Made by a program: the position numbers and the translations under genes. This document shows positions 1-8,923 of a stretch of 64,000 nucleotides of DNA, in pieces. This DNA comes from Pseudanabaena sp. Salubria-1 (lineage in GTDB: Bacteria > Cyanobacteriota > Cyanobacteriia > Pseudanabaenales > Pseudanabaenaceae). The stretch spans positions 62,001-126,000 of the forward strand of contig JALQCR010000012.1 in NCBI GenBank assembly GCA_023336205.1, in the 5' to 3' direction. Under the pieces are notes generated by a model. That model was not told where the DNA came from. It did no database searches and worked only from the letters and a program-made list of their open reading frames with translations. Every line of letters begins with the position of its first letter. Position 1 is the first letter of the stretch.

Positions 1-1286
1 GCACCACAAAAATTTGTTCCTTGCAAAACTGCACCCCGCAGATTTGCACCCGTGAGATTTGCGCCTGACAGATTTGCGCGTTGCAAATTTGCACCAACAA
101 AATCGGCTCCGCGCAAGTCAGCCTGACTGAGATCTGCGTCAACTAGTCTCGCACCTCGTAGGCGGGCTAAACGTAAATTTGCACCTGACAAATCGAACTT
201 AGTAAGATTCCGCTCTTCACCGCCACGATTGACGATTTCCCAGACTGTACGCCATTTACGATCGAGAATTGTCTCTTCATTGATGATGCTTTCTCTTAAA
301 TTGGCAAGACGAAGATTCGCGCCTTCGAGATTCGCATCTGACAATTGTGCTCCTGCAAAATCGGCTTCAGTGAGATTTGCTTTTGTTAAGTCTGCATAGC
401 GTAAATTAGCAGCATTAAACTTGACCCGAACTAGATTACTCCGCCTCAGATTCGTAATGAAGAGATAGGCTTCTGTGAAATTCGCATCCTCTAAATTTAC
501 GCCAGCAAGATTGGCTTTCTCAAAATTCCCACCCGACAAATCTGCTGCTACCAGAGTTTGTCCATCCACGCGCTGATTGACGATTTTCCAGACTAGAAAC
601 CACTTAGGATCAAAGAATGTGTCGCTATCAATTTTGCTCGATCGCAGATCGGTGTGAAATAGATTCGCTCCCGCAAAGGTCGTTCCCTCTAAGCTTGCTC
701 CCTCTAGATTCGCTCTTGTCAGATTCACTTCGCTAAAATTAGCTCTCCGAAGATTTGCCCGTTTTAGACGCGAATTGGAAAGATCGGCTTTTTCAATCTC
801 GGCTAGGGAAAGATTTGCCCCTTCGAGATTAGCACCATCGATTTTTGCACCGATTAGTTTTGCGAACTGTAAATCAGCATTTTTTAAAGAAGCTTGATTG
901 AGAATTGCACGTTCGAGAATCGCATATTTGAAATTAGCTCGAAATAGATTTGCCCCTTCGAGTTTCGCTTCCAGCAAATTTGCCTTCAAAAAATCAGCGC
1001 CAGACAACAAGGCAAAGCGCAGGTCTGCACCCAACATATTCGATCGCATAAATTTTGCGCCATCTAGCTTTGCCCCACGCATATCGGCTTTGCGAAGATC
1101 GGCATCCCGAATATTAGCATTGATCAAGTCAGCTCCCGCGAGTCGAGCATCGGGCAGGTCACACTCTGAACATTCCTTAGTTTTGATCAGTTGATCGACA
1201 TGGCTTTGATTGGCGGCAATTACGGATGTTGCTGTAGTAATGGCGATGAGCGTAGAAATAGCGATCGCAGTTTTGCCTATACCCAT
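1..1286 (-). CDS. Exported pentapeptide-repeat protein (C-terminus beyond window)
   Basis: The N-terminus is a hydrophobic signal peptide ([19 protein letters not shown]). A short segment with Cys39 and Cys42 (KECSEC) follows, then hundreds of residues of A(D/N)LxX pentapeptide repeats. The repeats are interrupted twice by a FDPKWFLVWKIVN-type spacer. Pentapeptide repeats fold into a right-handed quadrilateral beta-helix, so a structural or binding role outside the cytoplasm is likely; no catalytic site is visible. The ATG overlaps the last 10 nt of the upstream AAA+ ATPase gene, which implies translational coupling and a shared job. The reading frame is open to the window edge, so the protein exceeds 428 residues. 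The 7402-7866 protein has the same signal peptide plus C39/C42 layout. The specific function is unknown. Confidence 0.85.
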   Translation of the reverse strand, partial: MGIGKTAIAISTLIAITTATSVIAANQSHVDQLIKTKECSECDLPDARLAGADLINANIRDADLRKADMRGAKLDGAKFMRSNMLGADLRFALLSGADFLKANLLEAKLEGANLFRANFKYAILERAILNQASLKNADLQFAKLIGAKIDGANLEGANLSLAEIEKADLSNSRLKRANLRRANFSEVNLTRANLEGASLEGTTFAGANLFHTDLRSSKIDSDTFFDPKWFLVWKIVNQRVDGQTLVAADLSGGNFEKANLAGVNLEDANFTEAYLFITNLRRSNLVRVKFNAANLRYADLTKANLTEADFAGAQLSDANLEGANLRLANLRESIINEETILDRKWRTVWEIVNRGGEERNLTKFDLSGANLRLARLRGARLVDADLSQADLRGADFVGANLQRANLSGANLTGANLRGAVLQGTNFCG

Positions 1287-3304
1287 CCTTTTATCTCCGC
1301 ATCCATCATTGGTTTTTCGAGTTTAATATACTCAATTTTTGCAGCTTGTAAGATATGTTTCATCTGCACAGGCTCATTATGATCAGCTGCAATAAAAGCT
1401 GAATTAAGGGCAATATTACGAATATTGCCACCCGCAACACTGAGTTTACCAAGTTTTAGGTAGTCTAGTTCAAGAGTAGGAGTTTGTTGTGGGAAAGCTC
1501 GCCGCCAGATTTCAGCGCGTTGCTCTGCATCAGGGAAAGGAAACTGAATCACAAACCGTAACCTTCTTAAAAATGCTTGATCGAGAGAATTTTTGAGATT
1601 AGTAGTGAGTACTGCTAATCCGCGATAAGCCTCCATTCTTTGGAGCAAATAGCTAACTCCCACATTGGCATGGCGATCGTGGCTGTCTTTAACTTCAGTA
1701 CGCTTACCAAACAGGGCATCAGCTTCATCAAAGAGGAGAATTACGCCGCCGCCTTCAGCAGCATCAAAAATACGTTTGAGATTTTTCTCGGTTTCGCCGA
1801 TATATTTATCAATTACAGAACTAAGGTCAACCCGATAGACATCAAGCTGTAACTCATTGCCCAATACTTCAGCCGCCATCGTCTTACCAGTGCCGCTTGT
1901 GCCAGCAAAGAGTGCGCTAATCCCCAATCCCCGCCGACTTCTGCCTGCAAATCCCCATTTTTCATAGACCGTTAAGCGTTGGCGCACATGGGCGGCAATG
2001 TCATGTAGCACAAATTTTTCTTTAGATGGCAAAATCAGATCTTCCCAAGTTGCCGTTGTCTCTACGCTTTGGGCAAGTTCATCAAGGCGCGGACGAGATT
2101 GAGCGCGACATGCACTCCAAAGTGATTGATGGAAGGTACTGTTTGAGGATTGGAGGTGGGTGCTTTTGGCTTTAAGAGAGGCATTGTAGATATGTGTAGG
2201 TGAGAGATTAAAATAAGAAACCAGTTCATGAATGGAACCATTAAGAGAATCTTTAATCTCACTATCAAGATCGCTGAGGGATTCTTCCCATAATGTCTGT
2301 TGTTCATTGACCGAAGGCGATCGCACGTCAAAGGTGAGGATTGTTCGCTGATGTTGGCGGCGACGAGTCTGACTACTAATGATCAGCGGACATTGGAGAA
2401 TCTCGATCAGATAGCCGATCGCCATATCCTGAAGAGGATTTGGTGCTTCATCGCGATCGCAGTCTAGCAATAGAGCAATATCATTCAATGCATATTCGCG
2501 ATCGCATAGTTGCGCAATTAGCTGGAGATTGATTAAATCATGGGGCAGAAGGTTAGCAGGTATTTTATAAAGCTTTAAGTCCAGATTTTGGCAGACATCA
2601 GATGCGATCGCCATTTTGCTAGCAACATCGTCACCGCATAGCTGTAAAACAGGTAAATTGCCTAAATGATTATCTGTGTTTGCACTTACCCAAGTAGCGA
2701 TCGCTTGGTTGGCAACTTGTTGATGGGAACCAATCTGGACAGAGTTGGCAACTATAGGTTCTAAAAGTCGGAGTAAGCGTTCATCAAGATGTTCATCTCC
2801 CATTAAATAATGCAAAATCCGCTCATCAATTCGCAGTGGGCTAGCCGTAAGTGCATTCCCTGCACCAACCTCTACTAAATGCCATTGACGTAAATTTGAA
2901 GCTGGTGAGAAGGCAGTCCAATCGGTATGCTCTAGCACTGACATCGCTAGGCTAAAGGTAACAAAGGTTTGCTTAGGATCGTTGGCAATTTCTGCACAAA
3001 GATCAGCCCAGTTGGGGATTAATTCTAGCCCTACACATAACAGCAGAATATCTCTTTCAAATGCAGAAAGACTAAAGCTTTTACATAGTTTGTTTAGATA
3101 GCTATCAACTTGCTGTTTCTGCGTAGTAGATTCAACTCGCTCTTCTAATGGTTCACCTTTTTTTGCAGCAATTTTTGTCTCTAGGAGGAAGCGAATTCTG
3201 GCGATCGCTGCATAAAGATCGCTTTGACTGCGCTTTAGCCAATCTGCATCACTACTCGAAGTATTTGTAAGGGTATTAGTAAGAGCGTCTAGGGATACTG
3301 TCAT
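1277..3304 (-). CDS. CIS-associated AAA+ ATPase
   Basis: A 675-residue protein whose C-terminal third is an AAA+ domain. Walker A GTSGTGKT is at about 468-475 (Lys474), Walker [11 protein letters not shown] has Asp526/Glu527, sensor-1 is [12 protein letters not shown], and the arginine finger region is [11 protein letters not shown]. The long N-terminal region has no obvious motif. This layout is that of the ATPase found in extracellular contractile injection system loci (Afp15-like), thought to act in assembly or remodelling of the particle. The ATG overlaps the stop of the upstream small gene by 4 nt (ATGA), and its own end overlaps the pentapeptide gene, so the three genes form one translationally coupled operon. 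The CIS assignment is by family resemblance plus the neighbouring tail-assembly and DUF4157 genes. Confidence 0.85.
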   Translation of the reverse strand: MTVSLDALTNTLTNTSSSDADWLKRSQSDLYAAIARIRFLLETKIAAKKGEPLEERVESTTQKQQVDSYLNKLCKSFSLSAFERDILLLCVGLELIPNWADLCAEIANDPKQTFVTFSLAMSVLEHTDWTAFSPASNLRQWHLVEVGAGNALTASPLRIDERILHYLMGDEHLDERLLRLLEPIVANSVQIGSHQQVANQAIATWVSANTDNHLGNLPVLQLCGDDVASKMAIASDVCQNLDLKLYKIPANLLPHDLINLQLIAQLCDREYALNDIALLLDCDRDEAPNPLQDMAIGYLIEILQCPLIISSQTRRRQHQRTILTFDVRSPSVNEQQTLWEESLSDLDSEIKDSLNGSIHELVSYFNLSPTHIYNASLKAKSTHLQSSNSTFHQSLWSACRAQSRPRLDELAQSVETTATWEDLILPSKEKFVLHDIAAHVRQRLTVYEKWGFAGRSRRGLGISALFAGTSGTGKTMAAEVLGNELQLDVYRVDLSSVIDKYIGETEKNLKRIFDAAEGGGVILLFDEADALFGKRTEVKDSHDRHANVGVSYLLQRMEAYRGLAVLTTNLKNSLDQAFLRRLRFVIQFPFPDAEQRAEIWRRAFPQQTPTLELDYLKLGKLSVAGGNIRNIALNSAFIAADHNEPVQMKHILQAAKIEYIKLEKPMMDAEIKGWV

Positions 3305-3531
3305 ACTTCTTCAGTTGCTGTTTTGATTAATTGCTCCAGATAGATTTCCGCTTCATTAACTGGGAGCAAGATTGCTTCTCCGTTTCTCAAGATCTCATAT
3401 TTTCCCCCGTGAAATCCATGTCCAGCAATTAAGCCCATAGATACAGCGAGGTTGCCAGTTTCTGTAAGTTTATTAACACTCATTGTCTCTACTTCCAGAT
3501 TCAGGCGTTGACTAAGTTCATCTTCATTCAT
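3301..3531 (-). CDS. Small protein of unknown function in CIS ATPase operon
   Basis: About 76 residues from the ATG at 3531 (MNEDELSQRL); a GTG nine bases upstream is an alternative start. The protein is acidic and soluble. It has a central glycine/histidine-rich stretch (GLIAGHGFHGGKYEI) followed by a likely amphipathic helix (EAEIYLEQLIKTATEE). I do not recognise a family. Its TGA overlaps the ATG of the AAA+ ATPase by 4 nt, so the two are probably translated together, and it may be an adaptor or assembly factor for that ATPase. It is the first gene of the minus-strand operon and lies divergent from the 998-residue membrane protein. Confidence 0.7.
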   Translation of the reverse strand: MNEDELSQRLNLEVETMSVNKLTETGNLAVSMGLIAGHGFHGGKYEILRNGEAILLPVNEAEIYLEQLIKTATEEV

Positions 3532-3627
3532 GGTTATCACTGTTTTTTATCATCAGATCTTAAGACAAATTATGGCTTTATTGAATTGTAAATTGCTGTA
3601 TCATTTCTAATTATCATCAGATATGTA

Positions 3628-3730
3628 ATACCAATTCACAAAAGTGTGGCAACACTTCTGTGAATTAAAAAACTAACCCTGTAAGGGTTTTAAAAACACA
3701 AAATGGCGTAGCCATTTTGTGTTTTGGTAT
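3628..3730. repeat. MITE-like palindromic element between divergent genes
   Basis: The ends are imperfect inverted repeats (ATACCAATTCACAAAA versus ATACCAAAACACAAAA on the other strand) and begin with TA. Inside are three hairpins: AATTCACA...TGTGAATT, AACCCTGTAAGGGTT, and a perfect 15-bp stem AAAACACAAAATGGC with a GTA loop (3693-3725). The right half recurs at 22343-22373. A non-autonomous TA-targeting element (IS630/mariner type) is the best explanation. It sits in the roughly 300-bp divergent intergenic region, where promoters of both operons must lie. Confidence 0.6.
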
Positions 3731-3847
3731 AATTTGACAAGAATGAGAATTTTTTGGCAATTTATAACTACTTAAACTTTTCGCAATCCATTGGGCTGTA
3801 TTCTGTAAGTATAACCTTAGTCCTATTCATAAAAAATCCTGCTAAAT

Positions 3848-6844
3848 ATGAGGAGCAAACCAACCATATTTTCCTCAAATGCCCCTAACAGCAATACAGA
3901 GCAAGATGCAGGGATGAGTATGGTGGATATCTTGACCCTATCCACGCGGCAGCAGCAAATTATTAATTGGATTATGCGCCAACAGCAGTCTACGTTGGAG
4001 GTAATCGCTGTATATATTGAGGCTGAGCTTGAAGAAGCAAGTGCTGAGATTGCAGACTTAATTAGACAAGGATTTATCGAAGCGCGACAAGAGCAAGGAA
4101 TTACATATTATGAGATTGACTTTCGTCGTCAGCAAAGTGCCGAAAGTTTAGACTCGATTTCTTCGACATCAGTTTCACAGAGACCATTATCAATCATTCT
4201 TAATCCTTCTGGGACAGTCTCAACCTCTACGGGTGAGAGTTTTGAATTGTGCGTCACAGTCACCAATCAGGGCGATCGCAGTGCGGTGATTAGTATAGCG
4301 ATCGACAAAGACTCTAGCTCGATTTATCCTTGGTGTGCTCTGCCATCCGAAAGACTGGCTTTGAGTGTTGGGCAAAGCTGCGAAGTTGTATTCCTAATGC
4401 AAGTACCACCAACTACGCCCCCAGATGACTACAACTACACCTTAATTATTGATGCGCCAAAGCATTATCCTGAGCATACGCCGATTCAATATAAAGGTCG
4501 CGTAATTGTTCTTCCCGCGATTCAAGAGGTGGTCAGAGTCAATGACCCTACCTTTGTCACATTGCCACGCACCTCATCTGACAATCCCCATCCGATGCGA
4601 TTGGGTGAAGTCTGGCAAGTTCTCGTATCTGTATCCAATCGCTCTAATCGAGTCGATCGCTTTCGGGTCACTGTCCCTGACCTAGATCCTAAATGGATTT
4701 CAATTTGCTACCCCGAAGGCTTGGCAATAGCTGGCATTGTCGAAGCTTCTGATGGATTACCTCTAAATCCTGATACCCAAGGTCATATTACCTTGCTTTT
4801 CAAGCCGCCCATGGATGTGTGGGCAGGGATTTATGCACCGACTATTCGCATTCATTCAGACAATAACCCAGAGCTATCATTATTAGATATTGCCTATTTT
4901 GAGATTCTCCCCACCTATCAACTTGATATTCAATTAGTGACACTGCGGACAAGAGTTGTCCATGATCCGTCCCTGTATGAAATGCGCTTTAAAAGCAATG
5001 GCAATATTGCCCGTGAGTTGATCCTCAGAGCCAGTAGTGCTGAGCAAGAGGGATTGTTAATCTATACCTTGTCCATGGAAGAGCTGAAAATAGCTCCCTT
5101 TGGAACAACTAAGGTCAATGTTGAAATTGAACCAACGAAAAAATGTAAGCCAAAGTTTTTAAGCGATCGCTATTTAAACTTCATTATCGAAGTTGAAGAT
5201 AAGCAAGGAGCACTATTACCTAATGATCGTTTCACAGGTAATTTATTATTGCCAGCTCGTCCTTGGTGGCAGTTTGTTTTACTGGTTATTAGCATTTTGG
5301 GGCTAGTTGGAACAATTGTCTTTTTAATTTGGTGGTTTTTCTTTAGACCACCTGATGTACCTCAAGTGGTTGAGTTCTCTTCTGAATCATCTACCTATCA
5401 AGAATCTGCCAATGAAGCAATTCACTTACGCTGGCGGGTTACCTATCCAGAGTTATTAAGTGAAATGAGGATTGAGGGACTCTCAAACGATGAGAAGGCG
5501 ATCAGTCAACCTGTAGTCTATAACTTTAGTAAGGGAATTCCGCCCGAACTGAAGGAATATTGTGTAATTGATCGCGACTTGTTTTGCCAAAATGTACCTA
5601 CTGATGCCCGTAAGCCCAGCCAGTATATTTTTCAGATGAATCTATCATCGAAAAATCCTAAGATCAAAACTATTCCATTGGCAAAAACCACGAAGATTTT
5701 AGTGGAGCCGATTCCCCAATCTGAGATTTTGGAGTTAGCATCGACTAAGCCTCTTTATACTGAGTCTAAGCCAGTTTTGCCAACGGTTGTTTCTGCTCCA
5801 ATAGCCCAAGCTAGACCGTTTTATACTGAGTCTAAGCCAGTTTTGCCAACGGTTGTTTCTGCGCCCATTGCCCAAGCTAGACCGTCAGAAAATGCCCCTG
5901 ATCCTGAGAAAAGTAATTCCAGTAATTCTGCTCCGCCATCTTCTAGCCCTGCTAATGCTTCAGTAACTAACTTTACTGAGCCAAACTCGATCGCAATTAT
6001 TTTAGAAAAGCAGGTGTTTTTCACGGCAATTGGGATTGCCAAAGGTGGTGTCAAACCAAGAATCATCAAGCCTAAGCCTGATCTTGATAACGAAGTAAGG
6101 TTGAACTGGACTATATCTAATGCTAGTCAAGTTAAGGAATTAACCCTCGTAGGGCGATCGCCCGAAGGTGAAGTCAAAAGTCCGCCGTTACGATTCTTAG
6201 TCACTGAAGGGTTACCGCGATCGCTGCGCCCCTACTGCACAATTTCTAACGATCAGATGATTTGCAAAAATGTTCCTACCGAGGCTAAGGCGGCAAGTAG
6301 CTATATTTTTGAGTTAGCGATTATTCCTAGAAAGCCCCCTGTCGATCCCAAGGCGGTTCCTGTAACGAAAAAAACTGAAGTCACCAAAATTGCTCCTTTT
6401 CCTGCGAAAATTCTTGAATTAAAGGTTAATGGACAGGATGCGTTACCACAATATTCTTTCAATCTCAATCCTGACGTTCCTACTATTCTCACGCTATCTT
6501 GGAAAGTCGAGGCTTCGGCATCAGCCAAAATTGAACTACTTCCCGCCCCAGGGAATATCGCGGCAGTTGGGCAATTAGCCCTGCCCTTAAGTCCGAAATC
6601 CGCAGAAGTAACCTATATCCTGAAAGTAACTAATCCAGACGGACAAATAATCATGCGCTCTTTCGTTGTCCAAACGATCGCACCACCTCCAGCACCCAAA
6701 TCGGAACAGGCTCCGCCGATCGCCTTGCCACCTGAACTGCAAGTCCCTGAAATTGACTCGCCACTAATTGCTCCTAACACAGGGATAAATCAGCGATCGG
6801 GCGGCTCTCTTACACCATCTGAGGTTCCACCCAGCCAAAAATAA
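3848..6844 (+). CDS. Single-span membrane protein of CIS locus, candidate anchor
   Basis: A 998-residue protein. Residues about 30-95 look like a MarR-type winged-helix fold (STRQQQIINWIMRQQQ ... LIRQGFIEARQEQGITYYEI). A long beta-rich region follows, with repeats resembling alpha-galactosidase NEW3/COG1470 immunoglobulin-like domains (about 115-470). One strong transmembrane segment lies at about 473-497 (WWQFVLLVISILGLVGTIVF). Beyond it are two related beta domains sharing the pattern YC.I..D...C.NVPT.A....YIF, separated by a 66-bp tandem repeat, and a Pro-rich tail. Cyanobacterial thylakoid-anchored CIS are known to use membrane-anchored baseplate extension proteins. The architecture and neighbours suggest that role here, but this is inference. 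Start is ATG 3848; ATG 3914 is also possible. Confidence 0.7.
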   Translation: MRSKPTIFSSNAPNSNTEQDAGMSMVDILTLSTRQQQIINWIMRQQQSTLEVIAVYIEAELEEASAEIADLIRQGFIEARQEQGITYYEIDFRRQQSAESLDSISSTSVSQRPLSIILNPSGTVSTSTGESFELCVTVTNQGDRSAVISIAIDKDSSSIYPWCALPSERLALSVGQSCEVVFLMQVPPTTPPDDYNYTLIIDAPKHYPEHTPIQYKGRVIVLPAIQEVVRVNDPTFVTLPRTSSDNPHPMRLGEVWQVLVSVSNRSNRVDRFRVTVPDLDPKWISICYPEGLAIAGIVEASDGLPLNPDTQGHITLLFKPPMDVWAGIYAPTIRIHSDNNPELSLLDIAYFEILPTYQLDIQLVTLRTRVVHDPSLYEMRFKSNGNIARELILRASSAEQEGLLIYTLSMEELKIAPFGTTKVNVEIEPTKKCKPKFLSDRYLNFIIEVEDKQGALLPNDRFTGNLLLPARPWWQFVLLVISILGLVGTIVFLIWWFFFRPPDVPQVVEFSSESSTYQESANEAIHLRWRVTYPELLSEMRIEGLSNDEKAISQPVVYNFSKGIPPELKEYCVIDRDLFCQNVPTDARKPSQYIFQMNLSSKNPKIKTIPLAKTTKILVEPIPQSEILELASTKPLYTESKPVLPTVVSAPIAQARPFYTESKPVLPTVVSAPIAQARPSENAPDPEKSNSSNSAPPSSSPANASVTNFTEPNSIAIILEKQVFFTAIGIAKGGVKPRIIKPKPDLDNEVRLNWTISNASQVKELTLVGRSPEGEVKSPPLRFLVTEGLPRSLRPYCTISNDQMICKNVPTEAKAASSYIFELAIIPRKPPVDPKAVPVTKKTEVTKIAPFPAKILELKVNGQDALPQYSFNLNPDVPTILTLSWKVEASASAKIELLPAPGNIAAVGQLALPLSPKSAEVTYILKVTNPDGQIIMRSFVVQTIAPPPAPKSEQAPPIALPPELQVPEIDSPLIAPNTGINQRSGGSLTPSEVPPSQK
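5754..5885 (+). repeat. Two 66-bp tandem repeats inside the membrane protein gene
   Basis: Two near-identical 66-bp units (5754-5819 and 5820-5885) encode two copies of a 22-residue block beginning YTESKPVLPTVV and ending IAQARP. They lie in the Pro/Ser-rich linker between the two extramembrane beta domains. The length is a multiple of three, so copy-number change would alter linker length without breaking the frame. Confidence 0.85.
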
Positions 6845-6922
6845 AGACAAGGTTAGGGTGGGCAATGCCCATCCTCCAGACCTTGAAAAGAAAAAAGAAA
6901 AAATTAGATAAGCTAATTGATT

Positions 6923-7231
6923 ATGATGACAGAAGAATTTGATCTTAAATTGCCTAAAGGATTAGTCGATGCTAATGGTGAATTGCACGCTCAGGGCAAA
7001 ATGAGACTATTGACAGCCAAAGATGAACTGATCGTGCAGGACTTGTCCAGCCGCGATCGCAATATCGATATCGTATTTCTATTACTGGCTCAGGCGATCG
7101 CCAAATTAGGAAATCTACAGCAAGTTACTGCACAACAACTAGAGCAGCTATTTCTACCAGATTTTGTCTATTTACAAGATCTATTTAGTAAACTGCAACC
7201 GCAAAACGTGACTGCATCGGGGGAATCATAG
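6923..7231 (+). CDS. Phage-type tail assembly protein (CIS)
   Basis: About 102 residues. The N-terminal segment FDLKLPKGLVDANGELHAQG and the following MRLLTAKDEL match the conserved opening of phage/CIS tail assembly proteins (typically LPRGYvDe.G.lHr.G.MRLaTa.DEi). The C-terminal pattern LLAQAIAKLGNL ... LFLPDFVYLQDL fits the same family. Such proteins act as assembly chaperones in tail-like particles. The ATG at 6923 is followed directly by a second one at 6926; the TTG at 6917 is less likely. The gene follows the 998-residue protein by about 80 bp. Its stop overlaps a second small CIS reading frame in the -1 register. Confidence 0.85.
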   Translation: MMTEEFDLKLPKGLVDANGELHAQGKMRLLTAKDELIVQDLSSRDRNIDIVFLLLAQAIAKLGNLQQVTAQQLEQLFLPDFVYLQDLFSKLQPQNVTASGES

Positions 7232-7365
7232 GCTACCCCTCGGAGAGGTTGTATGAAGAGGTAGCCTTTATTGCTTTTTACTTCCATTGGTCAAGGGAAG
7301 ATATTTTAAACCTCACCCATGCCGAACGCTTACGTTGGGTCAATGAAATTATGCGATTACGGTAG
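7228..7365 (+). CDS. DUF6760-like small CIS protein, no standard start codon
   Basis: The frame reads GYPSERLYEEVAFIAFYFHW then SREDILNLTHAERLRWVNEI, 45 codons to TAG at 7363. This matches the small protein that follows the tail assembly protein in many CIS loci (typically MAYPxDRLYEEVAFIAYHFHW...HRERRRWV). No ATG/GTG/TTG lies where homologues begin; the expected position is ATA (7228-7230). The frame is -1 relative to the upstream gene. GGGGGAA at 7219-7225 could allow -1 slippage, and a stem 7230-7237/7260-7267 begins about five bases beyond it. Alternatives are initiation at ATA (ATAG overlap with the stop), or an ATG-to-ATA mutation. Confidence 0.7.
   Translation: MGYPSERLYEEVAFIAFYFHWSREDILNLTHAERLRWVNEIMRLR
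7230..7267 (+). other. Stem-loop downstream of a possible slippery site
   Basis: An 8-bp perfect stem, AGGCTACC (7230-7237) with GGTAGCCT (7260-7267), encloses a nested CCTC/GAGG hairpin. It lies inside the DUF6760-like frame and begins about 5 nt after GGGGGAA, a geometry seen in -1 frameshift signals. A T-rich stretch follows, so a terminator reading was considered, but the conserved coding frame continues through it. Confidence 0.45.
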
Positions 7366-7401
7366 TAAATGGTGGCGCGGCGAAGCCGCACCACAAAAAA
7401 T

Positions 7402-7866
7402 TTAATCGCCAGATAATCGACAATCGCGATTATTTAGCTTGCCATCGGACATGATCGTGCGACAAAAAATACTTTTTTGCGAATTGCTATCCTTTAATAA
7501 AGCCGCGTTAAACTTTGCCCCTCTCAAGTCCGCACCTCGAAAGTCTACATTTTCTAAGTCCGCATTTGTAAAGTTTGCCCAGCGCAAATTAGCATCCTGA
7601 AAATTTGCATCTTTTAAATAAGCGCCGATCAAATTTGCCCCGATCAAATTAGCCTTACGCAAATCGGCAGCCCGCATTTTTGCCAAGCTCAGATTTGCGC
7701 CATTAAGTTTCGCCTCAGAGAGATTAGCGTTGCTTAGTTCACATTCTGGGCAAGCTTTAGTTTCTAATAATTGCCCAACAGGATCAGCGATCGCGGTTTG
7801 AGCAAATGTCAGGTATAGGGGAAATGCGATCGCGCCAGCTAAAAAGTAATAACGTAACATCGGCAA
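7402..7866 (-). CDS. Exported pentapeptide-repeat protein, short
   Basis: 154 residues. A signal peptide (about residues 1-28, FPLYLTFAQTAIADP) is followed by Cys39/Cys42 (KACPECELS), about fifteen pentapeptide units (ANLSEAKLNGANLSLAKM...) and a short C-terminal tail with two more cysteines. The location should be periplasm or thylakoid lumen. The signal peptide, spacing and CxEC motif at identical residue numbers match the large pentapeptide protein at the left edge. The two therefore form a family that brackets the CIS genes. A binding or structural role is likely; no enzymatic motif is visible. Confidence 0.85.
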   Translation of the reverse strand: MPMLRYYFLAGAIAFPLYLTFAQTAIADPVGQLLETKACPECELSNANLSEAKLNGANLSLAKMRAADLRKANLIGANLIGAYLKDANFQDANLRWANFTNADLENVDFRGADLRGAKFNAALLKDSNSQKSIFCRTIMSDGKLNNRDCRLSGD

Positions 7867-8008
7867 TCCTAAGAGAATTGTTTGAAGGAAAACTGGCTAA
7901 CAGATAATGATTTTAGCCTAACTAAGTAAGTTGTTGGAATTAACCGTAGGATGGGTTAGCGATCGCGTAACCATCATCTTTTTTACTCAATTGATACGTT
8001 ACTTTGCA

Positions 8009-8138
8009 CTAAAGCGCAGAAACTTTAAGGCTTGGTAGAACCCACTTTGCATTAAGACTGGCAAGAGCTTCGACAGCTCGGCTACTACGAATAGTGGGGT
8101 TGAGATGTAGGTCGGGAAAGGTTTCAACCCATTGCCGA
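8009..8138 (-). pseudogene. Fossil C-terminus of a HEAT-like paralogue
   Basis: The minus strand reads IRSSRAVEALASLNAKWVLP then SLKVSAL and a stop at 8009. This aligns with the C-terminal part of the neighbouring HEAT-like gene (CSRAIVALEQLKVKWALPAL). No upstream part of the gene survives, so it is a remnant of a tandem duplicate. The rest of the 7867-8210 gap holds only a palindrome around a GCGATCGC site near 7955 and nothing else recognisable. Confidence 0.65.
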
Positions 8139-8923
8139 TCGCATCCTCTCACTCTCGGCTGGACTTCCTAGACTTTTGTCAGACAATCAGCACAGGGACA
8201 CTTACGTTACTTACATAGAGAGCACCTTAATGGCTTTTGCGGTCTCAAGATATAAAGTCTGCTCAGGTTTAAGTTTCTTGAGCAATTCCTCTAACGCAGG
8301 CAGAGCCCATTTCACCTTAAGTTGTTCGAGCGCGACAATAGCTCTGGAACATCTTGGTGTTGCAAAATAATCCAATTGAAATATCAGAAAAACTTCTGCC
8401 CAGTTACGGTCATGCTCCTCCAGAAGTTCAATTAAATTTGTTGCGAACGGGTTTTCATAATCAAAAAATGAACTTGTAATTATTGAAATAAAATCCTTTG
8501 GAGTAGAAGACTTATAAACAAGACCGATTGCTTCGGGACTTTTCCCAGAAGCTAAAGAGGTAAAAATGAAAACTGCCTCGGCAGAACCCTTTTGCCACAA
8601 CAAACTAACCTTTGACAGAAGTTGTAGATCAAGAACGCTGAGAGGAGCAGCTAGATTACTTCTTCCTGAAGAATCAAGCTTCAAAGCTTTAAGTTGATAG
8701 AGATCGATTAGATTATCAAGTGCCGTTGATCTAACAGCGTAATCCGAGTCCTCTAATAGATTCAAGAATGTTTTTTCCGCATCCTTCCCCTTAAGTTCAA
8801 TCGCAGCACCCAGTCTGATAATCCAATTTTCCGAAGTCGCATCTTCTTTAAGCCCTTCTGAGGAACCTCCCAACAATTGCAGTGAACGATTGGCAGAAAA
8901 TCTTATCCAAGGGTTTGAACTTT

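Noticed and set aside
7230..7267. Rho-independent terminator after the tail-assembly gene
   Set aside because: A conserved DUF6760-like frame runs through the hairpin and continues for 100 bp, so it is coding; its position fits a frameshift stimulator better.
8176..8370. 64-residue plus-strand ORF
   Set aside because: It is antisense to the end of the HEAT-like gene, which rejoins in frame on the minus strand.
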